64,000 nt of DNA from Bradyrhizobium sp. Ghvi (lineage in GTDB: Bacteria > Pseudomonadota > Alphaproteobacteria > Rhizobiales > Xanthobacteraceae). The position numbers were made by a program, and so were the translations under genes. The stretch lies in assembly GCF_900115265.1 (NCBI RefSeq), contig NZ_FOVU01000001.1, positions 345,001 through 409,000 of the forward strand, read 5' to 3'. Positions 48,325 through 58,807 of the stretch are shown piece by piece. Under the pieces are notes generated by a model, which saw only the letters and a list, made by a program, of their open reading frames with translations, made no database searches and had not been told where the DNA came from. How positions within the stretch are numbered: the stretch's first letter is position 1; every line of letters starts with the position of its first letter.

Positions 48325-48685
48325 ACGGGCCCTGGGCCGGAGCGCCATTGTCCACCCGAGCAGCGCAACTTGCCTGATTTACTCGCGTCGGTCGCCTACA
48401 TCTCCGAGGGGCTATTGCAACGCGCCGCGAGCACAAGTGCCCCCCCGGACGGCAAGCTGATGAAAAGCTGAGGCGAGTTCGGGAGTAAGATACCCAGCGC
48501 CGTGGTTCCGGGCCAGCCTCGTCTCGGCCGCGCGAGATCGCGGCGATTTGAGCGCTTTGCCACCTCGCCGCCGCATTGCTTGCGCCTGAATAAGTCGCTC
48601 AACGGGCTTCACAATCCCGTCACGCTGCATGTAGTATGTCAGGACATGCTGCTTCGCAGCGTATATTGGAGGCCGGGAGCGTTAC
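48325..48685. other. Intergenic region without a recognised gene
   Basis: About 360 bp between the ligase and the HNH endonuclease gene. Open frames here are short and Arg/Ser-rich and have no ribosome-binding site. I see no RNA gene or known repeat. A promoter for the downstream gene is expected but not identified. Confidence 0.6.
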
Positions 48686-49243
48686 TTGAACGCACATGTC
48701 TCGCAAGGCAGTTGGCCGGTGTTGGTGCTGAATGCGGACTTCCGGCCGCTGAGTTACTACCCACTGTCTCTGTGGTCGTGGCAGGACGCGATCAAGGCGG
48801 TGTTCCTCGACCGCGTCAACATCGTCGCTCACTACGATCAGGCGGTTCACAGTCCCACGCTGCAAATGCAGCTTCCGAGCGTGGTCTCGCTCAAATCCTT
48901 CGTCAAGCCGACCACCCACCCGGCCTTCACCCGGTTCAACGTCTTCCTGCGCGATCGTTTCGCCTGCCAATATTGCGGCTCGCCAGAAGATCTTACCTTC
49001 GATCACATCATTCCGCGCAGCAAAGGCGGCCAGACCACCTGGGAGAACGTGGTCGCGGCGTGCTCGCCCTGTAACCTGCGCAAAGGCAATCTCACGCCCG
49101 CACAAGCAAAAATGTTTCCGCGCCAGAACGCATTCGCGCCGACCGTGCACCAGCTCCATCGCAATGGTCGCCTCTTCCCGCCGAACTATCTGCACGACAG
49201 CTGGCTGGATTATCTCTACTGGGATACGGAGCTGGATCCGTAG
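48686..49243 (+). CDS. HNH endonuclease family protein
   Basis: A 185-aa protein with a zinc-binding HNH domain: C94 and C97 (CQYCG), D106-H107 (FDHIIPRSKGG), N121 (WENVV), and C126/C129 (CSPCN). The N-terminal 80 residues (WPVLVLNADFRPLSYYPLSLWSWQDAIKAVFLDRVNIV) are a conserved extension found in stand-alone bacterial HNH proteins of unknown biological role. It has no phage or mobile element nearby. The likely start is a TTG at 48686 with GGGAG 6 nt upstream. Confidence 0.9.
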   Translation: MNAHVSQGSWPVLVLNADFRPLSYYPLSLWSWQDAIKAVFLDRVNIVAHYDQAVHSPTLQMQLPSVVSLKSFVKPTTHPAFTRFNVFLRDRFACQYCGSPEDLTFDHIIPRSKGGQTTWENVVAACSPCNLRKGNLTPAQAKMFPRQNAFAPTVHQLHRNGRLFPPNYLHDSWLDYLYWDTELDP

Positions 49244-49369
49244 CCGGGTAAGGACAGGCGCCGCGGCGCTGCCAAATCCTTATCGTTTCGTTACCGGACT
49301 TTAAGGTTCAATCCCCAATCTCGCCAGCAGATCGGCTGATCATGCCGCCCTGTAGAGATTAGCGAACCG

Positions 49370-50620
49370 ATGCTCACCGCAACCTTGGAGCAGATCCAGG
49401 CCTCGCCTCGGAAACGGATGATCTATGTCTGCGTCATCCTCGTGCTGCTGGTGGCAATTCTCGGCTTGAAGACCTTTCGGTTCTTCGAAGGCGGTCTCTG
49501 GTACGGCAGCCAGACCGCCGACTTCGCCGCCTTCCACATTGTCGCGCGGCGGGTCTGGCTTGGCGATCTCGACCTAACTTACCGGTTCGCCTCGTTCGCG
49601 AAAATGCAGATGGAAGCGGCCGGCGGCCCGACCGGAATCATGCCGTGGACCTACCCGCCGCAATTCGACCTGCTGGTTGCCCCCCTCGCAGTCCTGCCGG
49701 GCTGGGCCGCCTATTTTCTCTTCACGGCGGTCACGCTGGCTGCCTACCTGGTGATGCTGCGCGCCGTTGCGGGACACAATCTCGCGCTCGTGCTTGTCCT
49801 GTTTTTCCCGGCCATCGCGATCACGATCGCTATCGGCCAGAACGGCCTTTTGACCGGCGCGCTGATCGCCCTCGTCTGCATCAACGCGGAACGGCGCCCG
49901 GTGCTATCAGGCCTTGCGCTCGGCTTCATGGTCATCAAGCCTCATCTGGCCATCGCAGCCGGCATCTACATGCTGCTGACACGCCGCTGGCCGGCGGTGC
50001 TGACGGCCGCGATCGTGGTGGCTGCAAGCTCGCTCGTCTGCACGCTCGCTTTCGGGCCGCAGATCTGGATCGCATGGCTCGGCAGCATCAGGGAGGCCGC
50101 AAGCTATCTGGAGGAAGGCCGCTATCAGCTGTTCCGGATGATCTCGGCCTATGCAGCCTTGTATAAGGCCGGTCTCCCTGCTGCCGGCGCGTTCTGGGGA
50201 CAGATGGTCATGACAGCCCTCGCGCTCGTCGCCGTCGCACTCGCGATTGCGCGCGGACCCTCGCCCCGCTTCGCGCTCGGCGTCGTCGCGGTCGCCTCCG
50301 TGATGATCAGTCCCTACGCCTATGACTATGACCTGCCGATCGCGGGGATCGGCCTCGCGCTGCTCATTCCCGACCTCGCCAGCATGACGAGCCCGCGCGA
50401 ACGCGGCGTCATCTACGCGCTCCTCCTGCTCGCCAACGCTTACGGGCTGTTGCAATCGGCGCGGCTGTCCGCGGAGAACGTCGATGCGAGCGCCCTGGCG
50501 CTCTACACCACGCCGGCTATCGGCGGCTTCGCCCTGATGCCGGTGCTCGCCATGCTGCTATGGGTTTTGCTGCGCGAGGCGAGGCCCGCGCCAGTCCGCC
50601 TGCACCGCGAGCCCGCGTAA
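49370..50620 (+). CDS. GT87 / DUF2029-type integral membrane glycosyltransferase
   Basis: A 416-aa protein with about ten transmembrane helices. The first periplasmic loop has the segment [23 protein letters not shown] and [17 protein letters not shown], characteristic of DUF2029/GT87 polyprenyl-phosphate-mannose-dependent transferases. These use a lipid-linked sugar and act on the outer face of the inner membrane. The acceptor is unknown and no polysaccharide cluster is nearby. It has its own 126-bp upstream region. Confidence 0.85.
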   Translation: MLTATLEQIQASPRKRMIYVCVILVLLVAILGLKTFRFFEGGLWYGSQTADFAAFHIVARRVWLGDLDLTYRFASFAKMQMEAAGGPTGIMPWTYPPQFDLLVAPLAVLPGWAAYFLFTAVTLAAYLVMLRAVAGHNLALVLVLFFPAIAITIAIGQNGLLTGALIALVCINAERRPVLSGLALGFMVIKPHLAIAAGIYMLLTRRWPAVLTAAIVVAASSLVCTLAFGPQIWIAWLGSIREAASYLEEGRYQLFRMISAYAALYKAGLPAAGAFWGQMVMTALALVAVALAIARGPSPRFALGVVAVASVMISPYAYDYDLPIAGIGLALLIPDLASMTSPRERGVIYALLLLANAYGLLQSARLSAENVDASALALYTTPAIGGFALMPVLAMLLWVLLREARPAPVRLHREPA

Positions 50621-50726
50621 GCTTCGCGCGCGCAGAGGTATCGCGGGGGACGGAACCGGATCGGCCGGTGCCCGTTCAGACTCGACGCGACGGCAAACGC
50701 CGCAGCGCAACCGAGGGAGGCTCGCG

Positions 50727-50948
50727 ATGGCCACAGCCGAGAAGGACCATGTCTACAAGATCCTGGAACTGGTGGGATCGTCGGAGACCTCGATCGAGGA
50801 CGCGATCAAGAACGCGGTCAGCCGCGCGTCCAAGACCGTCCGCGAGATGAAATGGTTCGAGGTGGTGCAAACGCGCGGCCACATCGAGAACGGCGCGGTG
50901 CGCCACTACCAGGTGACGTTGCGCGTCGGGTTCACACTGGAAGGCTGA
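50727..50948 (+). CDS. Dodecin family flavin-binding protein
   Basis: A 73-aa protein matching dodecin ([66 protein letters not shown]). Dodecins form hollow dodecamers that store or sequester flavins. The aromatic residue in MKWFEV is in the place that stacks on the flavin. A strong ribosome-binding site, GAGGGAGG, precedes the ATG. It stands alone on the plus strand. Confidence 0.93.
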   Translation: MATAEKDHVYKILELVGSSETSIEDAIKNAVSRASKTVREMKWFEVVQTRGHIENGAVRHYQVTLRVGFTLEG

Positions 50949-51026
50949 GCCGGGCTTGCGCCCGGCAACGCCTGGGATATCACTCGGATCGCGGCCGGAC
51001 GTCCCGGCCGGGCCGAGAGTGCTGCC

Positions 51027-51650
51027 GTGACCGATGAAATCAAGCTGGTCCTTTTCGACATGGATAATGTCCTCTGCGACTATGACAGGGGAAAGCGCGT
51101 CGCGCGCCTGGCGCAGCTAGCCGGCTCGACCGACGAATTCGTTCATCAGGCGATCTGGGACAGCGGTTTCGAGCTGCTCGGCGACTCCGGCACGCTCGAT
51201 GCCTTCGACTACCTGCGCGGCTTCGGCGAGCGGATCGGCTATCCTCTGTCGCTTGAGGAATGGGTGGAGGCGCGGAGCTGCTCAATGCAGGCCGATCGCG
51301 CGATGCTGGAGATTGTCGAGCAGCTGCGCCAGACCGTCGATGTTGCGATCCTGACCAACAACACCACGCTGGTGGCCGATCACATCGATACGCTGTTTCC
51401 GGAATTGCGGCCGCTGTTCGGCGCCAAGATCTACGCCTCGGCTCAATTCAAGACGGCCAAGCCCGATCCGCGCTGCTACCACCTCTGCCTGTCCGCGCTG
51501 AGGGCCGCCCCCGAGACTGTCCTGTTTGTCGACGACCTCGCAACAAATGTCGACGGCGCTCGTGAAGCCGGCCTCTTCGGCCACCGCTACACGTCCGTGA
51601 CGGCCTTCAGGCAGGCCCTTTCGGAGCACGGCCTGCTTCGCGAACGGTGA
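51027..51650 (+). CDS. HAD-superfamily hydrolase
   Basis: A 207-aa HAD phosphatase. Motif I is LVLFDMDNVLCDYD (D11, D13), motif II ILTNNTT, motif III the lysine in FKTAKPDPRCYHL, and motif IV VLFVDDLATNVDGA. The alpha-helical cap between 20 and 85 makes it a C1-cap type, similar to 2-haloacid dehalogenase or YihX-type glucose-1-phosphate phosphatases. The substrate is open. The start is a GTG at 51027. It is convergent with the MFS gene, 12 bp apart. Confidence 0.9.
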   Translation: MTDEIKLVLFDMDNVLCDYDRGKRVARLAQLAGSTDEFVHQAIWDSGFELLGDSGTLDAFDYLRGFGERIGYPLSLEEWVEARSCSMQADRAMLEIVEQLRQTVDVAILTNNTTLVADHIDTLFPELRPLFGAKIYASAQFKTAKPDPRCYHLCLSALRAAPETVLFVDDLATNVDGAREAGLFGHRYTSVTAFRQALSEHGLLRER

Positions 51651-51662
51651 GCGCGTTCGGCG

Positions 51663-52910
51663 TCAGGCCAGTTCGACGCCGCGGCGCTCCGGGATCAGCA
51701 CGAGCAGTGCCACGATGTCGATCAGGTAGAGCAACGCAAGCCCTGCGATCGCGGTCGGAAAGCCGTAGGCTGCGCTGACGATGCCGACCACCAGCGGACC
51801 GAATCCGGCGACCGCCCGCCCGATGTTGAAGAACACGTTCTGCGCGGTGGCGCGCGCGGTGGTCGGATAAAGTTCGCTCATCAGCGCGCCGTAGCCGCCG
51901 AGCATGCCGTTGACGAAGAAGCCCATCACGGCGCCGCCGACCAGCAGCGCGCCGGCGGTCGTCAGCTGCGAATAGACCACCACCATGACGGCCGCGCCCA
52001 GCATATAGGTCAGGAACGCCGCGCGGCGGCCAAAACGATCGGCCGCATGGCCGAACAGGAAGATGCCGAGCGCCATGCCGGCAATGGTGACTGACGTCCA
52101 GACCGCCGATTGCGTCAGGCCATAGCCGAACCGCGTCGAGAGATAATTCGGCAGCCAGATCATGATGCCGTAATAGCCGAAATTCTGCACCGAGCAGAGG
52201 ATGATCATCCCGATGCCGATCCTGGTCGTCTCGGCATCGGCTACGAGCGCACGAAGCGACGAGCCGGTATCCGCCGCCTTCGCCTTGTGCGCGATGAAAA
52301 CGTCAGGCTCGTGCAGCTTGCGCCGGATCACGTAGGCGATCACCGCCGGAAACACGCCGAGCGCAAACATGCCGCGCCAGCCGATGATCGGCAGCAGCAC
52401 CGGCGTCACCAGCGCCGCCGTGAGCACACCGAACTGCCAACCAAGCCCGACATAGGACGTTGCCCGCGCACGCTTGGCAGCAGGCCAAGCCTCGGCCACC
52501 AGTGCCATGCCGATGCCGAATTCACCGCCGAGACCGATGCCGGCGATGGCCCGGTAGGTCAGCAGGTCCCAATAGCCCTGGGCCAACGCGCACAGGCCGG
52601 TGAAGACCGCGAACAGCACGATGCTCCAGGTCAGAACCCGGACCCGGCCAAGCCGGTCCGACAGCATGCCGAAGACAAAGCCGCCGACCACAGCGCCGAC
52701 CAGCGTCCCCGTCACCAGCGAGGCCGCCTGTGGCTGCGTGAGATGGAGGTCTTTCGAAATCGCCGTCAGCATGAAGCCGAGGATGAGAAGGTCGAACCCG
52801 TCCATGGCGTAGCCGAGCGCCGATCCCCACAGCGCGCGGCGCGCCGCCGCGTCGCGGTCCGTCCGGGCAATATCAATCGCGCCCAGAGTTGCGTCCTGTA
52901 CCTGGCTCAT
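51663..52910 (-). CDS. MFS transporter, aromatic acid/H+ symporter type
   Basis: A 415-aa major facilitator protein with 12 predicted helices. The MFS signature GMLSDRLGRVRVL is between TM2 and TM3, and a second copy HAADRFGRRAAFLTY between TM8 and TM9. The DGFDLLILGFML segment near the start is typical of the AAHS (aromatic acid) family such as PcaK or MhpT. The start at 52910 has a GGGGGGG ribosome-binding site. It follows the last ABC gene by 20 bp and so is the last gene of the importer cluster. Confidence 0.9.
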   Translation of the reverse strand: MSQVQDATLGAIDIARTDRDAAARRALWGSALGYAMDGFDLLILGFMLTAISKDLHLTQPQAASLVTGTLVGAVVGGFVFGMLSDRLGRVRVLTWSIVLFAVFTGLCALAQGYWDLLTYRAIAGIGLGGEFGIGMALVAEAWPAAKRARATSYVGLGWQFGVLTAALVTPVLLPIIGWRGMFALGVFPAVIAYVIRRKLHEPDVFIAHKAKAADTGSSLRALVADAETTRIGIGMIILCSVQNFGYYGIMIWLPNYLSTRFGYGLTQSAVWTSVTIAGMALGIFLFGHAADRFGRRAAFLTYMLGAAVMVVVYSQLTTAGALLVGGAVMGFFVNGMLGGYGALMSELYPTTARATAQNVFFNIGRAVAGFGPLVVGIVSAAYGFPTAIAGLALLYLIDIVALLVLIPERRGVELA

Positions 52911-52930
52911 GCGCCCCCCCTTTCGCTGGC

Positions 52931-53895
52931 TTAGGCCAGATGGCATGCCACGAAATGCCCGCCCGCGCCTTCCTTCAGTTCCGGCGCGGCTTCGGCGCAG
53001 CGCGGCTGGGCGATCGGGCAACGGGTGTGGAAGTGACAGCCTGACGGCGGCTTCATCGGGCTCGGCACGTCGCCCTTGAGGCGGATGCGATTGCGCTTGA
53101 GCTTGGGATCCGGCACCGGCACCGCAGAGAGCAGCGCCTTGGTGTAGGGATGCTGTGGATTGCGATAGAGGTCGCTCGCCTTCGCAAGCTCGACGATGCG
53201 GCCGAGATACATCACCGCAACGCGATCCGAGATGTGCTCGACCACGGAGAGGTCGTGCGCGACGAACAGATAGGTGAGGTTCAGTTCGGCCTGGAGATCT
53301 TCCAGGAGGTTGATGACCTGCGCCTGGATCGAGACGTCGAGCGCAGACACCGGCTCGTCGCAGACGATCAGCTTGGGCTCGACCGCGAGCGCCCGCGCGA
53401 TCACGATGCGCTGACGCTGGCCGCCGGAGAATTCGTGCGGATAGCGCCGCATATGCTCGGCCTTGAGGCCGACCTTGACCAGCAATCCCGCGACGCGCTC
53501 CTCGCGCTCCCTGGCGTTGGAGGCGAGATTGTGGATGGTGAAAGCTTCGCCGAGAATGGAGCCGACGGTCATGCGCGGATTGAGAGATGCGAACGGATCC
53601 TGGAACACGAGCTGCATGTTCCGCCGCATCGCGCGCAGATCGTTGCCGCCGAGCTTGCGCACGTCCTGGCCGTCGAACACGACCTCGCCGTCGGTCGGCT
53701 CGATCAGGCGCAGTACGCAGCGCCCCGTCGTCGACTTGCCGCAACCGGATTCGCCGACCAGACCGAGCGTCTCACCGCGATTGACCGAGAATGACACGCC
53801 GTCGACTGCGTAGACGCTGCCGACCTGGCGCGACAGCAGGCCGCCGAGCACGGGGAAATATTTCTTGAGGCCGCCGACGCGGAGCAAGGGCTCGC

Positions 53896-53899
<4 letters not shown>
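52931..53899 (-). CDS. Dipeptide/oligopeptide ABC transporter ATP-binding protein (DppF/OppF type)
   Basis: A 322-aa ATPase with Walker [12 protein letters not shown], signature [16 protein letters not shown] and Walker [13 protein letters not shown]. The C-terminal oligopeptide extension ([16 protein letters not shown]... [14 protein letters not shown]) carries the iron-sulfur or zinc cysteine motif usual in OppF/DppF. It pairs with the next gene to drive peptide import. It overlaps the DppD-like gene by 4 nt. Confidence 0.95.
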
Positions 53900-54890
<991 letters not shown>

Positions 54891-54891
<1 letters not shown>

Positions 54892-55808
54892 CAGATCACC
54901 CGTCGCGCATCGAGCGCGTCACGCAGACCGTCGCCGATGAAGTTGATGGCAACCACCGCGATGAAGATCGCGCCGCCCGGGAACAGCGCCCAGTGCGGGC
55001 CGATGTCGAGAAAGTCCTTGGCGTCGAACAGCAGGCGGCCCCAGGTCGGGGTATCAGGCGGAAAGCCGAGACCGAGGAAGGACAGCGTGGATTCCGCGAT
55101 GATCGCGGCGGCGACGTCGATGGTGCCGGCGATGATCACCGGGCCGAGCGCATTCGGCAGAATGTGCTTCACCACCTGTCGCACCGGGCTAGCGCCGAGC
55201 GCACGCGCAGCCTCGACGAATTCCTTCTCGCGGATCGACAGGAACTGGGCGCGGACGAGACGCGCGACCGGCATCCAGCGCAGCCCGCCGATCACGAGCA
55301 CGATCAGGATGAAGATGCCGCCTTCCGGTCCGAACACCTGCTTCAGCCCGTCGCGGAAGAGATAGATCAGCAGCAGCAGCAGCGGCAGTTGCGGCAGCGA
55401 CAGAAATAGATCGGTGAGCCACATCAATCCGTGCCCGAGCGCGCCGCGCGACATGCCGGCGAGCGCGCCGATCAGCGTGCCGATGAACACCGAAACCAGC
55501 ATTGCAGCCAGTCCGACCGCGAGCGAGATGCGCCCGCCATAGATCATGCGCGCCAGGATGTCCTGACCGAGATCGTCGGTGCCGAAGGGATGGGCGAGCG
55601 ACGGCCCTTGCAAGCCTGCCACGATGTCGATGTCGTTGATCTTGACGCGCCAGATGAAGGGACCGACCACCACCGCCAGAATCAGAACGAGCAGCAGGAA
55701 GGTGCTGACGACGGCGAGCCTGTGGCGACTGTAACGCCGCCACGTCTCGCGCCAGGGCGAGTAGACGCCCCGCTCAGCGGAGGGAGATGCGAGGGTCAAG
55801 CCAGCCAT
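54891..55808 (-). CDS. Dipeptide/oligopeptide ABC transporter permease (DppC type)
   Basis: A 305-aa inner-membrane permease with an N-terminal extension, TM1 near 35-55, and five further helices. The EAA loop that contacts the ATPases is [25 protein letters not shown]. The start at 55808 overlaps the DppB-like gene by 35 nt. A later start is possible, but the N-terminal region looks natural. Confidence 0.94.
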
Positions 55809-56733
55809 AAAGGACGTCCGCGATGAGATTGAACAGCACGACGAGGCACGCGAAGACGAAGGTGACGGCCATCACCACCGGCGTGTCGTTGGAAAGGATG
55901 GAGGAGATCAGGAGCGAGCCGATGCCGGGAATGCGGAAGATCTGCTCGGTGACGATGGCGCCACCGAACACCGCCGGCATCTGCAGCGCGATCAGCGTGA
56001 CGACGGGGATCATGGCGTTGCGCATCACGTGCTTGACGATGACCTTGGCCTGGCCGAGGCCCTTGGCACGCGCGGTCGTGACGTAGTCGAGCCTGATGAC
56101 GTCGAGCATCGCCGAGCGCACGAAGCGCGTCATCGAGGCCGCCTGGAATAGGCCGAGCACCGCCACCGGCATGATCGCCTGGCGGATCATCTCGAGCACC
56201 CAGTGGATGCCGGTCGCCTTGATGTCGGTGGAATAGACGAAAGGCAGCCAGTCCAGCGTGACCGAGAAGATCAGGATGAACAGGATGCCGGTGAAGAAGG
56301 TCGGCAGCGAGAAGCCGACGAAGGCGAGCGTGTTCGCGATCTGGTCGAACAGCGAATAGGGCTTCGTTGCCGCATAGACGCCGACGGGGATCGCGATCAG
56401 CAGCGCCAGGATCTGCGCCGAGCCGATCACATAGAGCGTGGCCGGCAGGCGCTGCAGGATGAGCGTGTCGACATCCATCCGGCTGACGAAGGAGAAGCCC
56501 CAGTCGCCATGCGCCATGGCGTTGAGCCAGTGCAGGTAGCGAAGGTAGATCGGATCGTCGAGGCCGAACTTCGCCCGAAGCGCGGCTTGCACTTCGGGCG
56601 GGACGTTCGGATTGGTCGCGAGTTCAGAGAAGGGGTCGCCTGGCGCAAGCGCCAGGACGACGAACAGGACAAGCGAAATCGCCAGCAGGCTCGGAACGGC
56701 AATCAGAAGGCGGCGCAGGACATACTGGCTCAT
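55774..56733 (-). CDS. Dipeptide/oligopeptide ABC transporter permease (DppB type)
   Basis: A 319-aa inner-membrane permease with TM1 at the N-terminus (LIAVPSLLAISLVLFVVLALAPGDPF) and the EAA-type loop RLDYVTTARAKGLGQAKVIVKHVMRNAMIP. It pairs with the DppC-like permease as the translocation channel. It lies 22 bp after the binding-protein gene. Confidence 0.94.
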   Translation of the reverse strand: MSQYVLRRLLIAVPSLLAISLVLFVVLALAPGDPFSELATNPNVPPEVQAALRAKFGLDDPIYLRYLHWLNAMAHGDWGFSFVSRMDVDTLILQRLPATLYVIGSAQILALLIAIPVGVYAATKPYSLFDQIANTLAFVGFSLPTFFTGILFILIFSVTLDWLPFVYSTDIKATGIHWVLEMIRQAIMPVAVLGLFQAASMTRFVRSAMLDVIRLDYVTTARAKGLGQAKVIVKHVMRNAMIPVVTLIALQMPAVFGGAIVTEQIFRIPGIGSLLISSILSNDTPVVMAVTFVFACLVVLFNLIADVLYGWLDPRISLR

Positions 56734-56755
56734 CGCGGAGAATCCCGGCCTACGA

Positions 56756-58546
56756 TCACGCCTCCCGGTACCAGTCCTGGATGTTGTCGGTCCTGTTGGC
56801 CCAGCCCGAGACCACCGGCTTCAGCGAGGTGGCGCAGGCATCCACCACAAGACGGTGCATCACCGGGATGAACACCGTATCCTGCCACAGCAAGTCGTTG
56901 CACTTGATGTAGAGCGCCGCGCGCTTGACCAGGTCGGTTTCGGTTTCGGCCGCCGTAATCGCGTCGTCGTACTCCTTGTTGACATAACGCGGGAAATTCG
57001 GACCCTGCCACTTGTTCTCCTTGGTCGCGACATTGGCGGAGATATAGCGCCTCATGTGCAGGGCCGGATCCGGTTGGGTCATCGGAATCTGGAATTCCTC
57101 GATGTCGGAATAGAACTTCGAGTAGGTGTCGGGGTTGGCGACGTCGGACGAGAAGAACACCGAGGCGACGACGGATTTCAGTTCGACGTCGATCCCGGCC
57201 TTTTGGCAGGCCTGCTTGACGATGGCCTGGGTCTTCTGCCGCGGACCGTTGGTCGAGGTCTGATAGAGGAGCTTCAGCTTCTTTCCGTCCTTCTCTCGAA
57301 TGCCGTCCGCACCGACCTTCCAGCCGGCCTCGTCGAGCATCTTCGACGCCTTCTCGATGCTGAATTCCCAAGAGGTGTTCTTGGAGACGAACTTCTCGGG
57401 ACCGTTGAGATAGTTCGCCGTGGTGCGTCCGGCGCGACCGTAGATCGCCTTCTTGACCGACTCGCGGTCGACGAGCAGCGCCAATGCCTTACGCACCTTC
57501 GGATCCGACAGGATCGGGTGCTTGGTCTTCATCGACGACCGCTCCCCGTCGACCTCGGTGTTGGGGTCGGTGAAGTTGATCGCGATGAACTCGATGTCAC
57601 CACCGGTGGCATAGATCGTCTTGCCCTTACCGCCTTTCTCCAGGCGCAGCAGCACCTCGTCCTCGACCTGCATGTTCCAGGCGAAATCGAACTCTCCGGT
57701 CTGGATCACGGCCCGTGCGGCGGAGACGGCATCGCCGCCGCCCTTCATGTCGATGGTGTCGAAATACGGCCTGTTGGGCATGTGATAGTCGGGATTGAGC
57801 TTGCCGCGGACCAGATCGCCCGGCTTGAACTCGACGAATGTGTAGGGACCTGTGCCCACAGGGGCCAGGTTGGTCGGCGCTTCGCGCGATTTGGATCCCT
57901 TGTACTCCGCAAACAGATGCTTCGGGATGACGCAGCCGTAAGCGCCGACGAAGGCATTGGCCCAGAACGGCGTCGGATTCTTGAACAGGATACGGATGGT
58001 CAGGTCATCCACCTTTTCGACCGTCATGTCGGCATAGGTGCTGATGGAGACGGCGGCTGTGGCGGGATCGCTGGCGTATTCAAAGGTGAATACGAAATCG
58101 TCGGCCGTCAGCGGCTTGCCGTCATGCCATTTGACGCCAGGCTTGATCTTCCAGGTCACCGACTTGGCATCGGCGGCGAGGCCGCCATTCGCGGTGGACG
58201 GAATTTCGGCGGCGAGGATCGGATTGAGATTGCCGTCGATGTCCCAGCTCGCGAGCGGCTCATAGAAGAGACGCGACCCGTCCTGATCCTTGGTGCCGGT
58301 GGCGAAATGCGGATTGAGCAGGGTCGGTCCCTGCCACCACAACAGCTTGAGCGGACCGCCGCCACCACGCTTGGTCGGCGGATAGGGCGACGGGCTCTGG
58401 GCCATGGCGACGCCGCCGATCGAGAGAAGCTGGTTGGCCAGCGGCGCGGTGAGGCCGACCGCCGCCATACGCTGGATGAAGGCACGGCGATCCATCCGCC
58501 CGTCCTTCACGTCACCGATCATCGAACGCAGTTCTTTGTCCAGCAT
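56756..58546 (-). CDS. Dipeptide/oligopeptide-type ABC substrate-binding protein, Tat-exported
   Basis: A 596-aa family 5 extracellular solute-binding protein. The N-terminus has a twin-arginine signal (MDRRAFIQRMAAVGL, cleavage near AMA-QS). The signature segment is WKIKPGVKWHDGKPLTADDFVFTFEY. I place the start at 58546 (MLDKELRS) because a GGGGGA ribosome-binding site lies just upstream; an earlier in-frame start adds 69 atypical residues. The ligand may be a dipeptide, an acyl-amino acid or a related amide, given the amidohydrolase gene upstream. Confidence 0.94.
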   Translation of the reverse strand: MLDKELRSMIGDVKDGRMDRRAFIQRMAAVGLTAPLANQLLSIGGVAMAQSPSPYPPTKRGGGGPLKLLWWQGPTLLNPHFATGTKDQDGSRLFYEPLASWDIDGNLNPILAAEIPSTANGGLAADAKSVTWKIKPGVKWHDGKPLTADDFVFTFEYASDPATAAVSISTYADMTVEKVDDLTIRILFKNPTPFWANAFVGAYGCVIPKHLFAEYKGSKSREAPTNLAPVGTGPYTFVEFKPGDLVRGKLNPDYHMPNRPYFDTIDMKGGGDAVSAARAVIQTGEFDFAWNMQVEDEVLLRLEKGGKGKTIYATGGDIEFIAINFTDPNTEVDGERSSMKTKHPILSDPKVRKALALLVDRESVKKAIYGRAGRTTANYLNGPEKFVSKNTSWEFSIEKASKMLDEAGWKVGADGIREKDGKKLKLLYQTSTNGPRQKTQAIVKQACQKAGIDVELKSVVASVFFSSDVANPDTYSKFYSDIEEFQIPMTQPDPALHMRRYISANVATKENKWQGPNFPRYVNKEYDDAITAAETETDLVKRAALYIKCNDLLWQDTVFIPVMHRLVVDACATSLKPVVSGWANRTDNIQDWYREA

Positions 58547-58721
58547 GGTTGTCCCCCGTCTGGTTCCCGTATGGATGCGGGCGGCCGCGGGACGGCCGCC
58601 GGGTTTTGACTGGCCGTAGATGGCACACTGAATAGGCCGCACGTCAACTGCGACCGTGTGTATGCAAACGGTCTTCTGGCTTTCTGTTGAGCAAAACTTC
58701 GTTCCGCAGCCCAACACTTCG

Positions 58722-58751
58722 GCATTCCGGCGGCAAAATCCGCCGGAATGC
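58722..58751 (-). other. Perfect 12-bp hairpin between AbgB-like and binding-protein genes
   Basis: GCATTCCGGCGG (58722-58733) and CCGCCGGAATGC (58740-58751) form a perfect stem with a 6-nt loop. It lies 57 bp after the AbgB-like stop codon and about 175 bp before the binding-protein start. There is no T-run after it. It could be a processing or stabilising element, a weak terminator, or an operator. Confidence 0.6.
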
Positions 58752-58807
58752 AAGTTGCACTGCGGAAAATTTGTTCTTCAGATCAGACGAAGTATCGAGA
58801 TGGAATT

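Noticed and set aside
48686..49243. HNH gene as part of a restriction, homing or phage system
   Set aside because: No methylase, intron, integrase or phage genes are near, and the N-terminal extension is that of a common stand-alone family.
56612..58609. A 665-codon open frame antisense to the binding-protein gene
   Set aside because: It mirrors the sense gene and lacks recognisable domains.
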